From Daldinia sp. FL1419 (Eukaryota; Ascomycota; Sordariomycetes; Xylariales; Hypoxylaceae): DNA of 64,000 nt. A program made the position numbers and the translations under genes. Location: contig MU623453.1 of the NCBI GenBank assembly GCA_025201765.1, forward strand, positions 1-64,000. The letters are read 5' to 3'. Each line of letters begins with the position of its first letter. Within the stretch, counting starts at the first letter, position 1. Below, one piece after another: positions 33,465 to 46,060 of this stretch. The notes below the pieces were generated by a model, which searched no databases, had not been told where the DNA came from, and was given only the letters and a program-made list of their open reading frames with translations.

Positions 33465-35507
33465 CTATCTCCTTTGCTTCTTGGTTTTGTTGTTTTGCCG
33501 CTGCTGTCCATCGCCTGCATCAGGGTCAGTCTTTCGCTTTTTGCGCCTCTCCTCGAGAAGCTGTTTCATTCCTGGCGTGGCCTTGTATCGCGGATTCGAA
33601 GGGTCGATGGCAAATTCGTGACTATCGAAGACGGCCTTGAATCGGTCGTCCTTAACATCCATCTCGAATCCCTCCTGGAGACCACCGTGGTCTTCTACTC
33701 CTTTCTTCCCTTTCTTATGCTTCTTGGACTTCAATTTTTCCGCACGAGAGATTTCATTCATGTCGAAATGGTCAAGATGATCAGCAGCATCCTTAGAATC
33801 CTCAGCCATGAGTTGCTCCAATTGGGCCTTCTGTGCCGCATTCTCAGCTGCTTCGGCCTCCTTTGCTTCTCGCCTTTTACGTCGCTCCTCTTTCTTTTCG
33901 GTATGTTTCGACTTTTTAACAGGCTCATCGGTTGTAAAGAAGGGGTCATCGAAACCAAGATCATCTTCAGATTGCTCGACTTCGGGATCATCTGTCTGGC
34001 CAGAAGCCCCTTCGCGCTTGGCTAAAACCTTCTCCTTCTTCCGGGCCTTCCTTTCTCGCTCTTTGCGCTTATACTTTTCCAGCGTAGTCTCTTCGGCGTC
34101 CGGCACCTTCTTCTTTTTACCATCGTCCATCAATGCTGCGGAGAATGTGACTTGCATATCTCCGACAGGTCCAGATTTTGGACGTCGTGATAACGGTTCG
34201 GCGCTCAAACCGAGAGCTTCGCGGAGCTTCCTTGCCTTCAGCTCCTTTTTTGTCAATTTCGGTTGATCATCAGCAGCTTCCTCTTGTTCCTCTGCCTCCT
34301 CCTCGCTCTGGGCGTCGTCATCATCGTCGTCACTATTATCGCTTGCGAGATAAGCGCGTAGGTCGTTCTCCTCAATATCAGCGCGGCTACCACTGAATGC
34401 TCGTTTGATTTCCTCCCTCCTGGTCGTTTCTTCAGGATGTATGTCCCATGTGAGTTTGACTTTGGAATGCTGTAGAGCATCAGTCGTGAACTCAGTTGGC
34501 TTGTAATCGGGCGATATGGAATCGCATTCGTCCCTCGGCTCGTCATCAAATGTGACATCATCAGGTATAAATCGCAGGTCCATGAAATTCGAAGATGACT
34601 GATATTCTGTGCCATCTGTTGCCATATAGATCTTCTCCGCCGTCGCAGTATCAGAGCAGACCATGACCGCATAATAATACCGCAGTCGGTCTAATTGGTA
34701 AGCTCGAAGCGCATCACTATCAAAATCTTGGTCGTTCCCTTCTTGGAGGATGTCGTTCTTTATTTTCTCATCGTCTTCCTCGTTATCGCTACCGTCTTCG
34801 GAATCGGGTTCGGATTCCTCATCTTGAGATTCTGAAGCCTTCTTAAAAATCTCCTTGGGAGGTCCCTCCAGCTCTTCTCGTTGCATCCGTTCCTTACCGA
34901 ACTCGCTCGGGTAGATAGAAACTCGCTCGATACGTCCACCTTTGGGTACAAAACTAGAGAACAGGGCCAATAAATCGGCGGACTTTATATGGTCCCAATC
35001 TAGATTAACAACTGCTATTCGCCTTGTAACCTCTCCCGTTTCGACATCCGCCTGAGCATCACGTAGCCTTTGCATACTCCCAGACGTAGCTGCCTCGGCC
35101 TCCTCGGCCTCTTCGTCTTCTTCGTCCTCGTCCTCGTCTTCCGATTCAGATTCAGAAGAAGAGAATCCACCACCACGGGCCGGATCATAATTGGTATTGG
35201 CCTTTTCAAGTTCGCGCTCGACGACATGATCTTCGTCTACTTCGGCGTCTTCGTCGTCCTCGGCCTGGTATATGTTTTGCAAGGCTTTCTTCTTATTGTC
35301 CGACTTCAGTTTCCGGCCGTATTTATCAACTTTGGCGCTCGCGACAAAGTCGTCATCCTTGAGCATGCGGGAGAATCGTTTGTCTATGGTAGTTTTGGTT
35401 CGACTTTTCGAGGGCAATCGAAAACGAGGATCGGATTCGAAGTTAGCGAATCGCGAGTCACCCGTAGAAGAGGGGCCATCTTGTTTCTTAGATTCCTTTT
35501 TAGGCAT
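33465..35507 (-). CDS. ESF1: Pre-rRNA processing protein Esf1
   Basis: A single exon of 680 residues. Esf1 is a nucleolar component of the small-subunit processome needed for early cleavage of pre-rRNA and 18S rRNA production. The N-terminal signature SRFANFESDPRFRLPSK with DKRFSRML is characteristic. The middle contains the Esf1 RNA-recognition-like region (RIAVVNLDWDHIKSADLLALF). The C-terminal NUC153 domain is seen as DDRFKAVFDSHEFAIDPSNP and KATPGMKQLLEE. Long acidic runs and lysine-rich stretches, typical of nucleolar proteins, separate these parts and create long spurious frames on the opposite strand. It is among the few intronless genes in the window. Confidence 0.95.
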   Translation of the reverse strand: MPKKESKKQDGPSSTGDSRFANFESDPRFRLPSKSRTKTTIDKRFSRMLKDDDFVASAKVDKYGRKLKSDNKKKALQNIYQAEDDEDAEVDEDHVVERELEKANTNYDPARGGGFSSSESESEDEDEDEEDEEAEEAEAATSGSMQRLRDAQADVETGEVTRRIAVVNLDWDHIKSADLLALFSSFVPKGGRIERVSIYPSEFGKERMQREELEGPPKEIFKKASESQDEESEPDSEDGSDNEEDDEKIKNDILQEGNDQDFDSDALRAYQLDRLRYYYAVMVCSDTATAEKIYMATDGTEYQSSSNFMDLRFIPDDVTFDDEPRDECDSISPDYKPTEFTTDALQHSKVKLTWDIHPEETTRREEIKRAFSGSRADIEENDLRAYLASDNSDDDDDDAQSEEEAEEQEEAADDQPKLTKKELKARKLREALGLSAEPLSRRPKSGPVGDMQVTFSAALMDDGKKKKVPDAEETTLEKYKRKERERKARKKEKVLAKREGASGQTDDPEVEQSEDDLGFDDPFFTTDEPVKKSKHTEKKEERRKRREAKEAEAAENAAQKAQLEQLMAEDSKDAADHLDHFDMNEISRAEKLKSKKHKKGKKGVEDHGGLQEGFEMDVKDDRFKAVFDSHEFAIDPSNPRYKATPGMKQLLEERRKKRKTDPDAGDGQQRQNNKTKKQRR

Positions 35508-36638
35508 CTTGAATTAATTGGCCCCGACTATGAGGACTATTGTATCTCTTTTTTTCTTTTTTCTTTTTTTCTTTAATTGACTAATTGAATGTTTGCGCAT
35601 GTAAAAGTTGCAGTGTTGCTACACTTGTCGCAGCCAGTGGGACAATTGAAAATTTTAGTGGACCTATAATTTGTCCGGTTTTTTAAACTTATTTTAGAAG
35701 GCGGTGATTGGGAGTTTGTTCCTTACCGCCTGGCCCATATTTCTTTTCTCCGTTAGCCGCTAAAGATAGGTACCTGGTTAGTCCCGTCTCTAGTGCAGTG
35801 CCTGGACTAAGTTAGTCGTACAAATAATTGCACAACATCATGCGAGCATTATTATATGCAGGCTACTCTACATAGATTAGGTACCTATAACTATGTATGA
35901 ATTACTTAGTTACATTATATTATGCAGTGTGCAAGCAAGGAGTAACTATGTAAAAAGGAATAAAATTAGTTTGCTCCCCGTCTTTTCTCCTTGAAACGTC
36001 GTTCGCCATTCACCAACGTTCCGGGTTCTCCTCTTCATCCACAAACCGGATGCCTCTCAACACCGTATTCCATACAGTGCATGATTTTATGCTGTCAATC
36101 TATCTCAATCTAGTATCAATCTAGTGGGGGAGGGGCACCGTCGTATCTAATAGGCCTGTTAGTATCCTATCACCACCTCAGCTTAGAAGGGACTCGTTAC
36201 CAGGTGTGACCATATATAGAATCGTATTAAGATGACTATTTGAGTCTTGATTTGTTCGTTGTAATGGTTAGGGGGGCTGATGCAAGCCAAGACTTCAGCT
36301 TCAAAGCCGTATTCCGGGTTCCACTGTCCCACCAAAGAACTTCGTCACCCCTCTACGAAATAAGAGCTGTCGTTCAACCTGACCGCAAAGGTTGTCCTGA
36401 ATGCCTACAGAATTGTAACAATTCGTAACTAGCTAAAATACTGGCTTTCTGTGACCTATCATATCTGCCTGCCTTTGATTGACTTGGCCCTTGAAAGCCA
36501 TAGTCAATTGCCTCTACTAGGAGGTTTAGATATTTATATTATTTACCTCCCTTTTTACGAACCTACCAGTAAACTTGCATTCTTGCCTAAGCTATCCAGC
36601 TTAGATACTTATTGTTTTACAATCCCATCGTACCCAAC
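35508..36638. other. Divergent promoter region ESF1/PLD
   Basis: 1.1 kb between divergent genes. A T-rich tract at 35548-35573 lies upstream of ESF1 (A-rich on its coding strand). GGTACCTA motifs lie near 35768 and 35881. No gene is recognised. Confidence 0.5.
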
Positions 36639-39600
36639 ATGGATCGTTTTCTCCAAAAGGCGGAAGATGCCTTTAATGATGTGAAGGACGCCTTAAAGGG
36701 AGCCCACGAAGAACAAGCCCAAGAAGAAAATGAAGGCATTGTCGAGCAAAACACGATCGACACCAACCATCGTTTTCAGTCCTTTTCACCTCAGACTACC
36801 GGCTCTGTCAAGTGGTACGTTGACGGAGCATCGTACTTCCATGCCGTATCTTTAGCTCTTGAAGGTATGGATTATGAGAATCTGAAATACCACTGTGACT
36901 CTACTAATATAAAACCCAGAGGCTAGAGAAAGCATCTATATTCTAGACTGGTGGTTGAGTCCGGAGCTCTACCTCCGTCGACCCCCTTCGCGCAATGAGC
37001 AATACCGTCTCGACAACATGCTGCGGGCAGCTGCCGAGAGAGGTGTTGAAATTCGCATAATCGTCTACAAGGAGGTCACCCAGGCCCTAACCCGTATGTT
37101 CTTCCTCAAACAAGCTCTTGTCCCCACGAACTTGACTAACTTACGACGTGACAACCAGTGGACTCTGCGGTGAGCATCTGTATTATACTCAAATCTTCTA
37201 CACCTTTCTGACTCTTGTTGCCAGCACACTAAACATCACCTTGAGGCCCTACATCCCAATATCAAGGTATTCAGGCATCCCGATCATCTACCGACAGACC
37301 GATCGAAGCTTGAGACCGCCTTTGCCGATTTGTCTCTAGACAATCTCAGGTTGAACGACTTCAGCTTATCTAAAGTCTCCGGGGAGGCGCTAAAGCAACT
37401 ATATGGTTCATTCGGTGATACTGTTCTATACTGGGCCCATCACGAGAAGCTTTGCGTCGTTGACCGACGTCTTGCCTTCATGGGTGGTCTCGATATGTGT
37501 ATGTAAACCGCCCAGTCCCATGAATCACTACTGACGTGTTCCTAGGTTTCGGAAGATGGGATACAAACAGTAAGTTTTACACTATGAGTCTTCTACTAAG
37601 ACATCGATATTCTAACAATAGCCAGGCCACCCTATCGCCGATGCCCACCCCGGTAACCTAGACGCAATTATCTTCCCCGGCCAGGATTTCAACAACGCTC
37701 GTGTCTACGACTTTGAAGGTGTAGACAACTGGGACCATAATAAGCGTGAGTCGTAGTCTACGATCCATTTGGCAATTTGATAGTCGTCTAATTAAGACAC
37801 AGTCGACCGAACTAAGAGCTCGAGGATGGGCTGGTCTGATATCGCTCTTTCCCTCAAAGGCCCTATCGTGCACAATCTCATCAACCACTTCACAGATCGA
37901 TGGTGAGTATCTCCTCACTAGAAGGGATGAAAACATAATTAACACGGTCCCAGGAACTTCATATTCAGTGACAAGTATACCAAGAAAGACCCCGGCAAGT
38001 ACCAGAGAATCGTAGTCGGCGGGCACGCCCAAAGATCTCGCGGGGAACAACATCATGGTATGTTCGATGACTTCCAGGGCCACTTCAACCGGGGCATAAG
38101 ACGCCTCGTGGGCGAGGGGGGCGAAGAACAACACCACAGCCGAGGTGGTGGGGATGACTACGACCGTGACGGTCCCGGTGGTATCAGGATCCAGCTCTGT
38201 AGAAGGTATGCCTTTTCTTATGAATTGCGAAAGCTTAGGTAGGTTCTAGAATATTAACATTTTATAGTGCCTGCGATTGGTCCGGTGGTCACCCTACCGA
38301 ACACTCAATCGCCAATGCGTACATCAACGCTATAGAGAACGCCCAGCACTTCGTCTACATCGAGAATCAAGTAAGGCCTTGATCTAGTGGGTACCGGCTT
38401 GGATGAATATCTAACATGTTACAGTTTTTCATTACTGCCACGTCCGATGAACAGCGGCCTGTTGAGAACAAGATTGGCGCTACGATCGTATCACGCATCG
38501 TCCGCGCCCACAACAATAGGGAGAACTTCCGTGTCGTCGTATTGATGCCCGCTGTTCCCGCTTTTGCTGGCGACTTGAAGTCCGATGGTGCTCTTGGTAC
38601 CCGTGCTATCATGGAATTTGTACGATAAGTTTAAGACCATTCAAGAAGCGACTGCTAACTCGAGATTACAGCAATACAACAGTATCAACCGCGGAGGTCA
38701 CAGTATCATCGAGTCCCTGCAACAGCAAGGCGTGGATGACTGGCGCCGCTACATCGGCTTCTACAACCTGCGCAACTACGACCGCATCAACATATCCTCG
38801 GCTCTAAGACAAGCCGAACAAGACAGCGGTGTCTCTTACGAAGACGCCCGTCGGGATTACGACTACAGGGAGCAAGGCTACCGTTACGGCGACGATAATG
38901 AGCGATACAACGACGGCAGTTACGACCGCTACCAGTCCGCGGCCTCCCGTATCGACGACAACACCTGGGACACCGTGTCTAGCTGCTACATGGAAGGGGG
39001 CACGGACATCCGTGACGTCCCGTGGAACGGCAGCGAGGAAGACGAGATCAACGCCTTCGTGTCTGAGGAACTCTACATCCACAGCAAGGTCCTCATTGCC
39101 GACGACCGGCTCGTCATCTGTGGTTCCGCCAACCTCAACGACCGCAGTCAACTCGGCACGCACGACTCCGAAATCGCCGTCATTATCGAGGACCCCGAGC
39201 CTATCGACAGCAGTATGAACGGCCGGCCTTATACCGCGTCCCGCTTCGCTACCTCCCTCCGTCGGCAGCTGTACCGCAAGCACCTCGGCCTCCTCCCCGA
39301 CCAGCGCTGGGACCAGCCCAACGCGAACTGGACGCCCGTCGACCGCGACCCGCAGCAATACGACTGGGGCTCTCCGTCCGACAGGCTCGTCGAGGACCCC
39401 ATGAGCGAAGACTTCTGGCGCCTGTGGACAGACACAGCGCGCACCAACACCGAAGTCTTCACCAAGGTCTTCCACCCCGTACCCAACGACCACGTGCGCA
39501 CCTGGGAGCAGTACGAGGATTTCTTCAGCCGGCACTTCACGGTCCCGGGCAACGAGGACGAGGACGAGGAGAAGCACAAGTTCGGCCACGGCCGCGACGA

Positions 39601-39796
39601 CGAGCAGCAGAGCAAGGTCGAGTACGGCCACGTCGTGCGCGAGGAATTCCCCGGCGGCGTCGCCGAGGTCAAGGATTGGCTGAGCCGTGTTCGTGGCACT
39701 CTGGTCGAGATGCCGCTTGAGTTCTTGATTGAAGTCGAGGACCTCGCGAAGAATGGGCTTAGTCTAAACGCTTTTACGGACCAGATCTACACTTAG
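36639..39796 (+). CDS. Phospholipase D (two HKD motifs)
   Basis: Eleven exons: 36639-36864, 36920-37093, 37159-37169, 37225-37498, 37546-37569, 37626-37745, 37803-37902, 37954-38205, 38268-38370, 38425-38619, 38672-39796. They give 867 residues. The enzyme hydrolyses phosphatidylcholine to phosphatidic acid. Both catalytic HxK(x)4D motifs are intact: His210-Lys212-Asp217 (HEKLCVVD) and His630-Lys632-Asp637 (HSKVLIAD), each followed by the expected GG or GSAN segment. No PX or PH domain precedes them, so this is the shorter fungal PLD class and not a Spo14 orthologue. Exon 3 is 11 nt and exon 5 is 24 nt; both are needed to keep frame. A Gly/Asp/Arg-rich loop precedes exon 9, and an Asp/Tyr/Arg-rich insertion lies before the second motif. 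The last exon is more GC-rich than the rest of the gene. Confidence 0.93.
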
Positions 39797-40439
39797 GTTG
39801 TATCTTACGGGACGATTGTATAGATTGCGCCCCTGGATAAGGCGTTTACCTATAGAAAGACGGGTTCATCTTGTCTGCTAGCCTTCTCATCTAGATAGGC
39901 CATCTTAAAAAAGAACAACACACATATTGACTTACGATGCCGTCATCTTAAACTTTTAAGACCGTGACTAACATCGTTGTCCCTCGTGACGACCTTTCCT
40001 AGCCGTCGATTCCAAAGAGGATTGAAGGATCTGGTACTAGGACGTAGTAGGTGAATATCAAAATAGTAAAGGGATATTATTATAATGATGCATTTGTCTC
40101 TGCTGTCATGATAGAAACACAAGAGCTTGGTCTAACCTGACCGCTCTCATAATTTCCCCCTCATCTGCTCCGTTCCGCTCCTTTCATGTCGTTTCCGTAG
40201 TCCCAAAGCTTCGTAACGCGCCGTAGCTTTCTATACTAATGTAAAATGTGTCCATAACCAAAGACACCATATGTAGAAAAAATGACGACGGGCAATTGTA
40301 TGGGTTGCATGTGCAGGCGCAAGGACACAAGAGAGTAGTATACAGAAACTCCCGCTGGATGAATATCAACTCCAGTAACCCATGTCTTCCCAAATGCCGA
40401 TGCTTCAAATCTTTACTTTCCCACCTGAAAAATGTTTAT
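39797..40439. other. Convergent intergenic gap
   Basis: 643 bp between the 3' ends of the PLD and Eps1-like genes. No gene is recognised. Confidence 0.5.
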
Positions 40440-42725
40440 TCAGTCCTTCTTCCCGTTGGCTGTGTTACCAAGAAGACCCTCCTTTATTTCTTTGATAGGG
40501 AGGTTGTCCTCTAGACGGAAATGGCCACGGTTCCTCCGGATTCGTCCCCGGAACCAGGAGGCACAGCCAAGACCAATTCCTGCTATGCAGCCGAAGGAGA
40601 GATACGGATGCTCAGAGAAGGTGACTCGAATATCGAAGAAGATCTTCTCGAAACTCGAAATCGTGAGCTTAGGCTTGATTAGCGGAGGAGAGGCGGTGAC
40701 CTTCGAGATGGTCTCAAGGATCGACACACGCGAAGGAACAATGGGGCTACCCGTTATAGTCATATCCCAGTATCGTCGGTTCTATAGTCATGTCAATACA
40801 TAGTAACAAATCGACCATTCATATTTGAACTTACGTCTTCATCATTTATAATCACCCGCTCGCCGTCCTTAATATCGATACCATAAGTGGTTCGGATCCA
40901 CCTTTGCCAAAAGACACCATCAACCCAGGCAAATGTAACCTCTTTACGGTCAGACATGTCCATGCTAATCCGAATGCTCTTGGCAGCCCGTAGAGCCCTC
41001 TGGTCGTTGCGGTCTTCCGCCTCCTCAAGGCGAAGCTGCTTAGCGTCACGAAGATTCTGCCGCTCTATTTGGAACAGTTGTATTTGCTTGTCCATCCACT
41101 CGTTCGCAGCGCGCTTCATTTCCCGTTTGGCACTTAAGAAGGTCTCCTGGTCTTCCCTATTTAGGATTCCTAGGACAACGATCTTTCCATCCATAATTTC
41201 ACGGGCATTTGAGGCAGTAAGCTCTGGGACGATAGGTAGCCAGACAGACTTCATCCAAGTAAGAACTAGATGAGTGTCACGCATTTCCCTCGGTGTCAAA
41301 GGTGTGTAATATGTAGGTCGGCCTTCTCGCGACACGAGCAGTCTAGGCCAGGTCGTAATCTTGAATCTGTCGTAGAGCACGGGGTCTTTCGTCTTAACTA
41401 ACTTGGCGTGTCCAATTAGACTGAGGGGCAATCTCTCAAGGGCCATAAAGTCTTCGCTTGTGGTAGCATGATCGTAGAAATAGACGAAAATGACGTCCTC
41501 CTTCTCCTCAAGAGCCTTGAAAGACGAGGCATCGACATCCTGAACACCAGTGCAGATATCCAAGGCCTTTTCGGCGTACTGGAGGAAATCACCGAGTCCA
41601 CGCAATCCGTTATATTCAACACGCTCGCCTCCCCTGAAGAACAAAATAGAGGGGTAGCCTCGAACATGGACGTCCTTGCATAACCTCGATTCGGCGTCAC
41701 AGTTGACCTCGCCAACGTTAAGCTTTCCCTTCATCTCCTTGGCCAGCTGCTGCCAGTTCGAGGCCATAGCTTGACAGTGATGACACCAGGGAGCATAGAA
41801 TTTGATAAACCATGGCTCTTGGGTCATTGTTACGAGGGTCTGGAAGCTTTCGGCCGTCAAAGATACGGATATGCCTTGCTCATTGGGAGTCTTGGTCGGC
41901 TTGGACGGTTTTACGCTGTCTGGTTGCAATGGCGTAGACTTAGTCGCAGGAGTGCTATCGTCGGATTCCGCTTTCGCAAGCTTCTCGGTCTTCTCAGCGG
42001 TTCCTTCGGTCTCAGATGATCCTTCTGGAAATGATTTTGCACCGGCCTTGGGGAGCAAGAGTTCCTTGGGGCGAGTACCTGGCTTTTCCTTTTCAAGTAC
42101 ACCTTCGATCATTTTCGCGATAGTAGATATATCTTTACCGCCATTAACACGGTCAGCAATCTCGCCATCCTTGAAGATTCGGGTCTCGGGCCATGTAGTA
42201 ATTTCATGCTTCGCACACAAGTCGCCGTAAGCTACACAGTTTAGCTCGGCAAATCTAATATCGTAGAACTTTTCGAAGGACGTTGAAGAGGACCCAGATT
42301 CCGAGTCGCTCGGGGCTTTAGAAGTGTAGTAGTATTCGTACAATGTCTGGTAAGTCGGCGCATAATCTATACAGTGAATACAAAACGGACTATTAAACCG
42401 TAAGCTAACTGCTGAGACACATTGTGGTGGAGTAACGCCGGAGGGGTATATTAATTATAGGTCGGGAAATATACATATGGAATCCTGAAATCTAAGCCCA
42501 GCAATAAAAATAATGGTCTTACCTGTAATATTTGACAACGAGGAATTTCGAGCTTTTCAACTCCTTATCAAAGGTATCGGGGGTTAACTCGAGTAATGGA
42601 GGTACTCTTTTGCCATTAAAATATGTGTTCTCCCGGTCGGGACTATCACTTGTCTCTGCACCAATTGCTTGCGCAGTGCCGAGGACGGCAGCGCTGAGGA
42701 ACAGCGCAAGAGAAGCGAGCCTCAT
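40440..42725 (-). CDS. EPS1: Membrane protein disulfide isomerase (Eps1/TMX-like)
   Basis: Minus-strand exons 42523-42725, 40835-42389 and 40440-40781 give 699 residues. It is an ER oxidoreductase that forms or exchanges disulfides; yeast Eps1 also helps dispose of misfolded membrane proteins. An N-terminal signal peptide (MRLASLALFLSAAVLGTAQA) is followed by two thioredoxin domains with active sites CIHC (71-74) and CHHC (270-273, in YAPWCHHC). The first site appears only after removing a 133-nt intron whose acceptor is TTTAATAG. A low-complexity Lys/Pro/Thr linker lies between the domains. A C-terminal membrane helix lies at about residues 646-663 and is followed by a basic tail. The gene symbol is the likely orthologue, not certain. 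Confidence 0.88.
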
Positions 42726-44098
42726 GGCTAATAGGGTGCGATTTGTCGTCGCGGAAAACGAGCGTGTTGATGATTAAACCACCAATAATAGCAACAAGAA
42801 GTCGACGTAGGAGGGAGAAAAGTCGTCGCGGTTCAATCGAGTATTAATTAGGATAGCCAGGCGGCGCGACTTAGCACAGGGAGGTGTTTTGTTAAAGAGG
42901 ATTGAAGTTGTTGGCAAGGAGCTTTTTTCCGGTCTAGTTTTTTTTTGGAGAAAGGGGGCAACGAAAGAGAGATCGCGCGTCACCGGCTCCAGTGCATCGG
43001 AATATGTCCAAATAGTAAGAAAATGAACAAGGAAGAAGTTAAATAAAAAGAGAATAGCTAGAAAAAAAAGGAAAGCAGATAGAATTACGTCTGCAGAATT
43101 AAAAGCCAAACTCAGAGCAAAAAAAAAGAAAAAGAGAGAGATTCAAGAGGCTCGGGTTCGCTAATAGTCGTCTGTATCACTTCTATGGGTTAAGATGATA
43201 AAAAGCACGTAAAAGTTGGGAAAAGGATGCGAAAATTGGATTGTTGAAACGAGACTATCACTCTACCATTTTTCGTAAGGCCAGAAAAACAAGTGCACTG
43301 CCTTTTGCTATCTCTTGGTGTTGTCAACTGTGTGGAGATTCCGGGGTGAGTAACTATGCCGTATCTCCTCGGACATAAAACGCCGACTCGTGGGGGAAAG
43401 GTAAGTAAGGGTTACTTTAGAAATACCTACTCAGCTTGATTGGCTATACAGTGCGTATATGATCTTATCAAGAATCTCCACACGACCCCTTACAGCAGTA
43501 GCGATACTTTTAAAAAGGACACCAATAATAGAACCTAAGGTTAGTAGCAAGAGTAGTAGGTTTAGCCACTAACTATGGGACGATACATAGGTACCACCTA
43601 ATGTGTGCGTGGCTAACGGAATGTGGCATATTATTCTTCTCATTACCCTACTTTATAAGTAAGGCAAGGTAGTCACTTGGACGGAAGTTCTAAAATATGA
43701 CAATTATTAATTTCGTCGCATCTACTAAAGCGTAATATACTAACCGTAATATTTTACCACCTCGATCCCTAGATCTTATCTTGCTCACCAGATACTAAAT
43801 ATTTTAGGCCTATCTGTTGTATTGTACTATGCACGTAACTAAAAGCAGTGGCCATCTACGACGATCAGTCGGATTGCCACGCTACGCCTGACTGTGAAGC
43901 ATCAAACATAAATCAGCCATCCGCGTCAACCCTGTGGATTTTCTTTACGCTTGAAATTTGATTGATACCAGCATCGGATTTATGCATATCTTTCGAGCGC
44001 CATTACCTGCCACATCTATCATACCGAGCGTACTTCGTACGTATCGGGTTCTACTCCACCGATACGAGGCTGTCTCGTTTCAACGCTCACCTTTTAGC
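42726..44098. other. Divergent promoter region, Eps1-like/TDP1
   Basis: 1.4 kb between divergent genes. The first 400 bases are purine-rich on the plus strand (pyrimidine-rich upstream of the Eps1-like gene). A 111-codon minus-strand frame at 42774-43109 lacks a known domain and overlaps this promoter; I do not call it a gene. Confidence 0.5.
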
Positions 44099-46060
44099 AT
44101 GGCAGAGCCCACAGCAAAACGCCGCCGTTTAGGTGAGACTGAAGATGACGCTACGAAAAGGTCCAGTGAGATCCCGACGTCACTCTCAAATCCAATCAGC
44201 CCACCAAGGAAAAGGAGCAGTCGAGAGCGTAAACTCATACAGTCTCCATTTCAGCTCACGACTATTAGGGACCTCCCGGGAGAATCAAATATCGGAGCCG
44301 TCTCGCTTCGTGATCTTCTCGGTGATCCACTAATATCCGAATGCTGGGAATTCAATTATCTGCATGATGTGGACTTTCTTATGAACCATTTTGACGAAGA
44401 TACGAGATCGCTTGTTAAAGTTCATATCGTACATGGGTTCTGGAAGAGAGACGACGTCAGTAGGTTGTTGCTTGAGGTAAGAAGTTAATCCCCGTTTTTT
44501 TCTGATACTGTATGCTCTATGCCTAAAAATCGTGTTGCACTTGTTTCGTGAGACCATATGTACCTAGATAAGTCGGACACCAATGGTTCATAATGCTGTG
44601 AATGGTGATATGGTGAACCCATACTATATATCGACGTTCCAAAAAAAATCATACTATACTAGCTTACCAACACCCTTGACTTTGAAAATAAGGTAAGGGC
44701 CACAGAGCAACATGAAGTGCTGTATATTTCTTGTAACCCCATACCCGATCATTTGCACAACGGAGGATACGTGCTTAAGTCGTTCTATCGTATATTTAAA
44801 GAAGGTATCAATGCTAACATATCCGATAGCAACAATCATCTCAGTACAAGAATGTTACTCTACATACAGCATACATGCCAGAGATGTTCGGCACTCATCA
44901 TTCGAAGATGCTTGTGTTATTCAGGCATGATGACACGGCACAAGTCATTATACATACAGCCAATATGATTGCGAAGGATTGGACAAACATGACTAATGGC
45001 GTCTGGCAATCCCCACGGCTTCCCCGGCTGAAGGAATCTCATGAGGCATCGGAGACGGATATGCGTGTTGGTCATGGGGCGAGATTCAAAATCGACTTGC
45101 TGAATTATCTACGAGCCTACAACACCAGAAGGCAGATATGCAAACCCATGGTTGATGAGCTGGAGAAATATGATTTTAGTGCTATACGAGGGGCGCTAGT
45201 TTCCAGCGTACCCGGGAGGCACGATGTGAATGGAGACGATCCCGGCAAGACTCGCTGGGGATGGGCAGGTGTTAAACACGCCCTGGGCTCTGTTCCAGTC
45301 CAGTCAGGAAAATCGGAGATTGCGGTTCAAATATCATCTATCGCGACCCTAGGCGCGACAGATACCTGGTTGAAGCACATACTATTCGACCCATTATCAT
45401 CTACGAGAGCAAGCTCGACGAAACCCAAATTCAAAATTATATTCCCTACGCCTGATGAGATAAGACGTTCTTTAGATGGTTATGCCTCTGGTGCCTCTAT
45501 ACATATGAAGATCCAATCGGCAACTCAGGCCAAGCAGCTCCAGTACATGAAACCCATACTTCACCACTGGGCTAACGATTGCAAGGAAGGAATCAGTATG
45601 TCTGGATCTATTTACTAAATTCCTTCTCTTAATAACAAACTAACTTCTCTTAGTTGATGAAGGTGAAACCCGAGATGGGGGACGTAAACGCGCCGCGCCG
45701 CATATAAAGACATATATACGGTATAACGAGAATAAGACCATCGATTGGGCCCTGCTCACATCCGCCAATATATCTAAACAGGCCTGGGGCGAAGCCGCAA
45801 ACGCAGGGCAAATACGAATCGCTTCGTGGGAGATCGGCGTCCTAGTGTGGCCCGAATTATTCGCGGAAGGGGCTAAGATGGTTGGTACTTTCAAAACAGA
45901 CATGCCCACGAAAGAAAGCCTTGGTGGGAATGAGCCCTTGGTCGGCTTGAGAATACCGTATAGTCTACCTCTGCAGAGATACGGAGACAGTGAAGTCCCG
46001 TGGGTAGCTACGGCAAACTATACGGAACCTGATTGGATGGGCCACCTGTGGAAGGACTAG
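44099..46060 (+). CDS. TDP1: Tyrosyl-DNA phosphodiesterase 1
   Basis: Exons 44099-44476, 44845-45595 and 45654-46060 give about 511 residues. Tdp1 removes topoisomerase I peptides and other 3' adducts from DNA. The two catalytic HxK motifs are visible: MFGTHHSKM (about His145/Lys147) and PHIKTY (about His393/Lys395). An N-terminal basic KRRR patch may direct nuclear import. The start at 44099 was chosen because MAEPTAKRRRL looks like a natural N terminus, although the frame is open upstream to 43958. The first intron is 368 nt, unusually long here, and joining LLLE directly to YKNVTLHTAYMPEM seems to lose four to six residues compared with relatives, so a microexon may be hidden. Other junctions are clean. 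Confidence 0.9.

Noticed and set aside
35070..35576. 168-codon plus-strand frame and others opposite ESF1
   Set aside because: They mirror the acidic and lysine-rich runs of ESF1 and have Phe/Leu-rich nonsense composition.
38804..39631. 275-codon frame on the minus strand
   Set aside because: It is the shadow of the GC-rich last PLD exon; composition is Val/Leu/Gly/Arg-rich with no domain.
42774..43109. 111-codon minus-strand frame upstream of the Eps1-like gene
   Set aside because: It overlaps a pyrimidine-rich promoter region, lacks a domain and has no homologue I recognise.
43958..44098. Upstream in-frame ATG for TDP1
   Set aside because: The start at 44099 begins a typical MAEPTAKRRR nuclear-protein N terminus; the upstream part looks like leader sequence. 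It remains possible.
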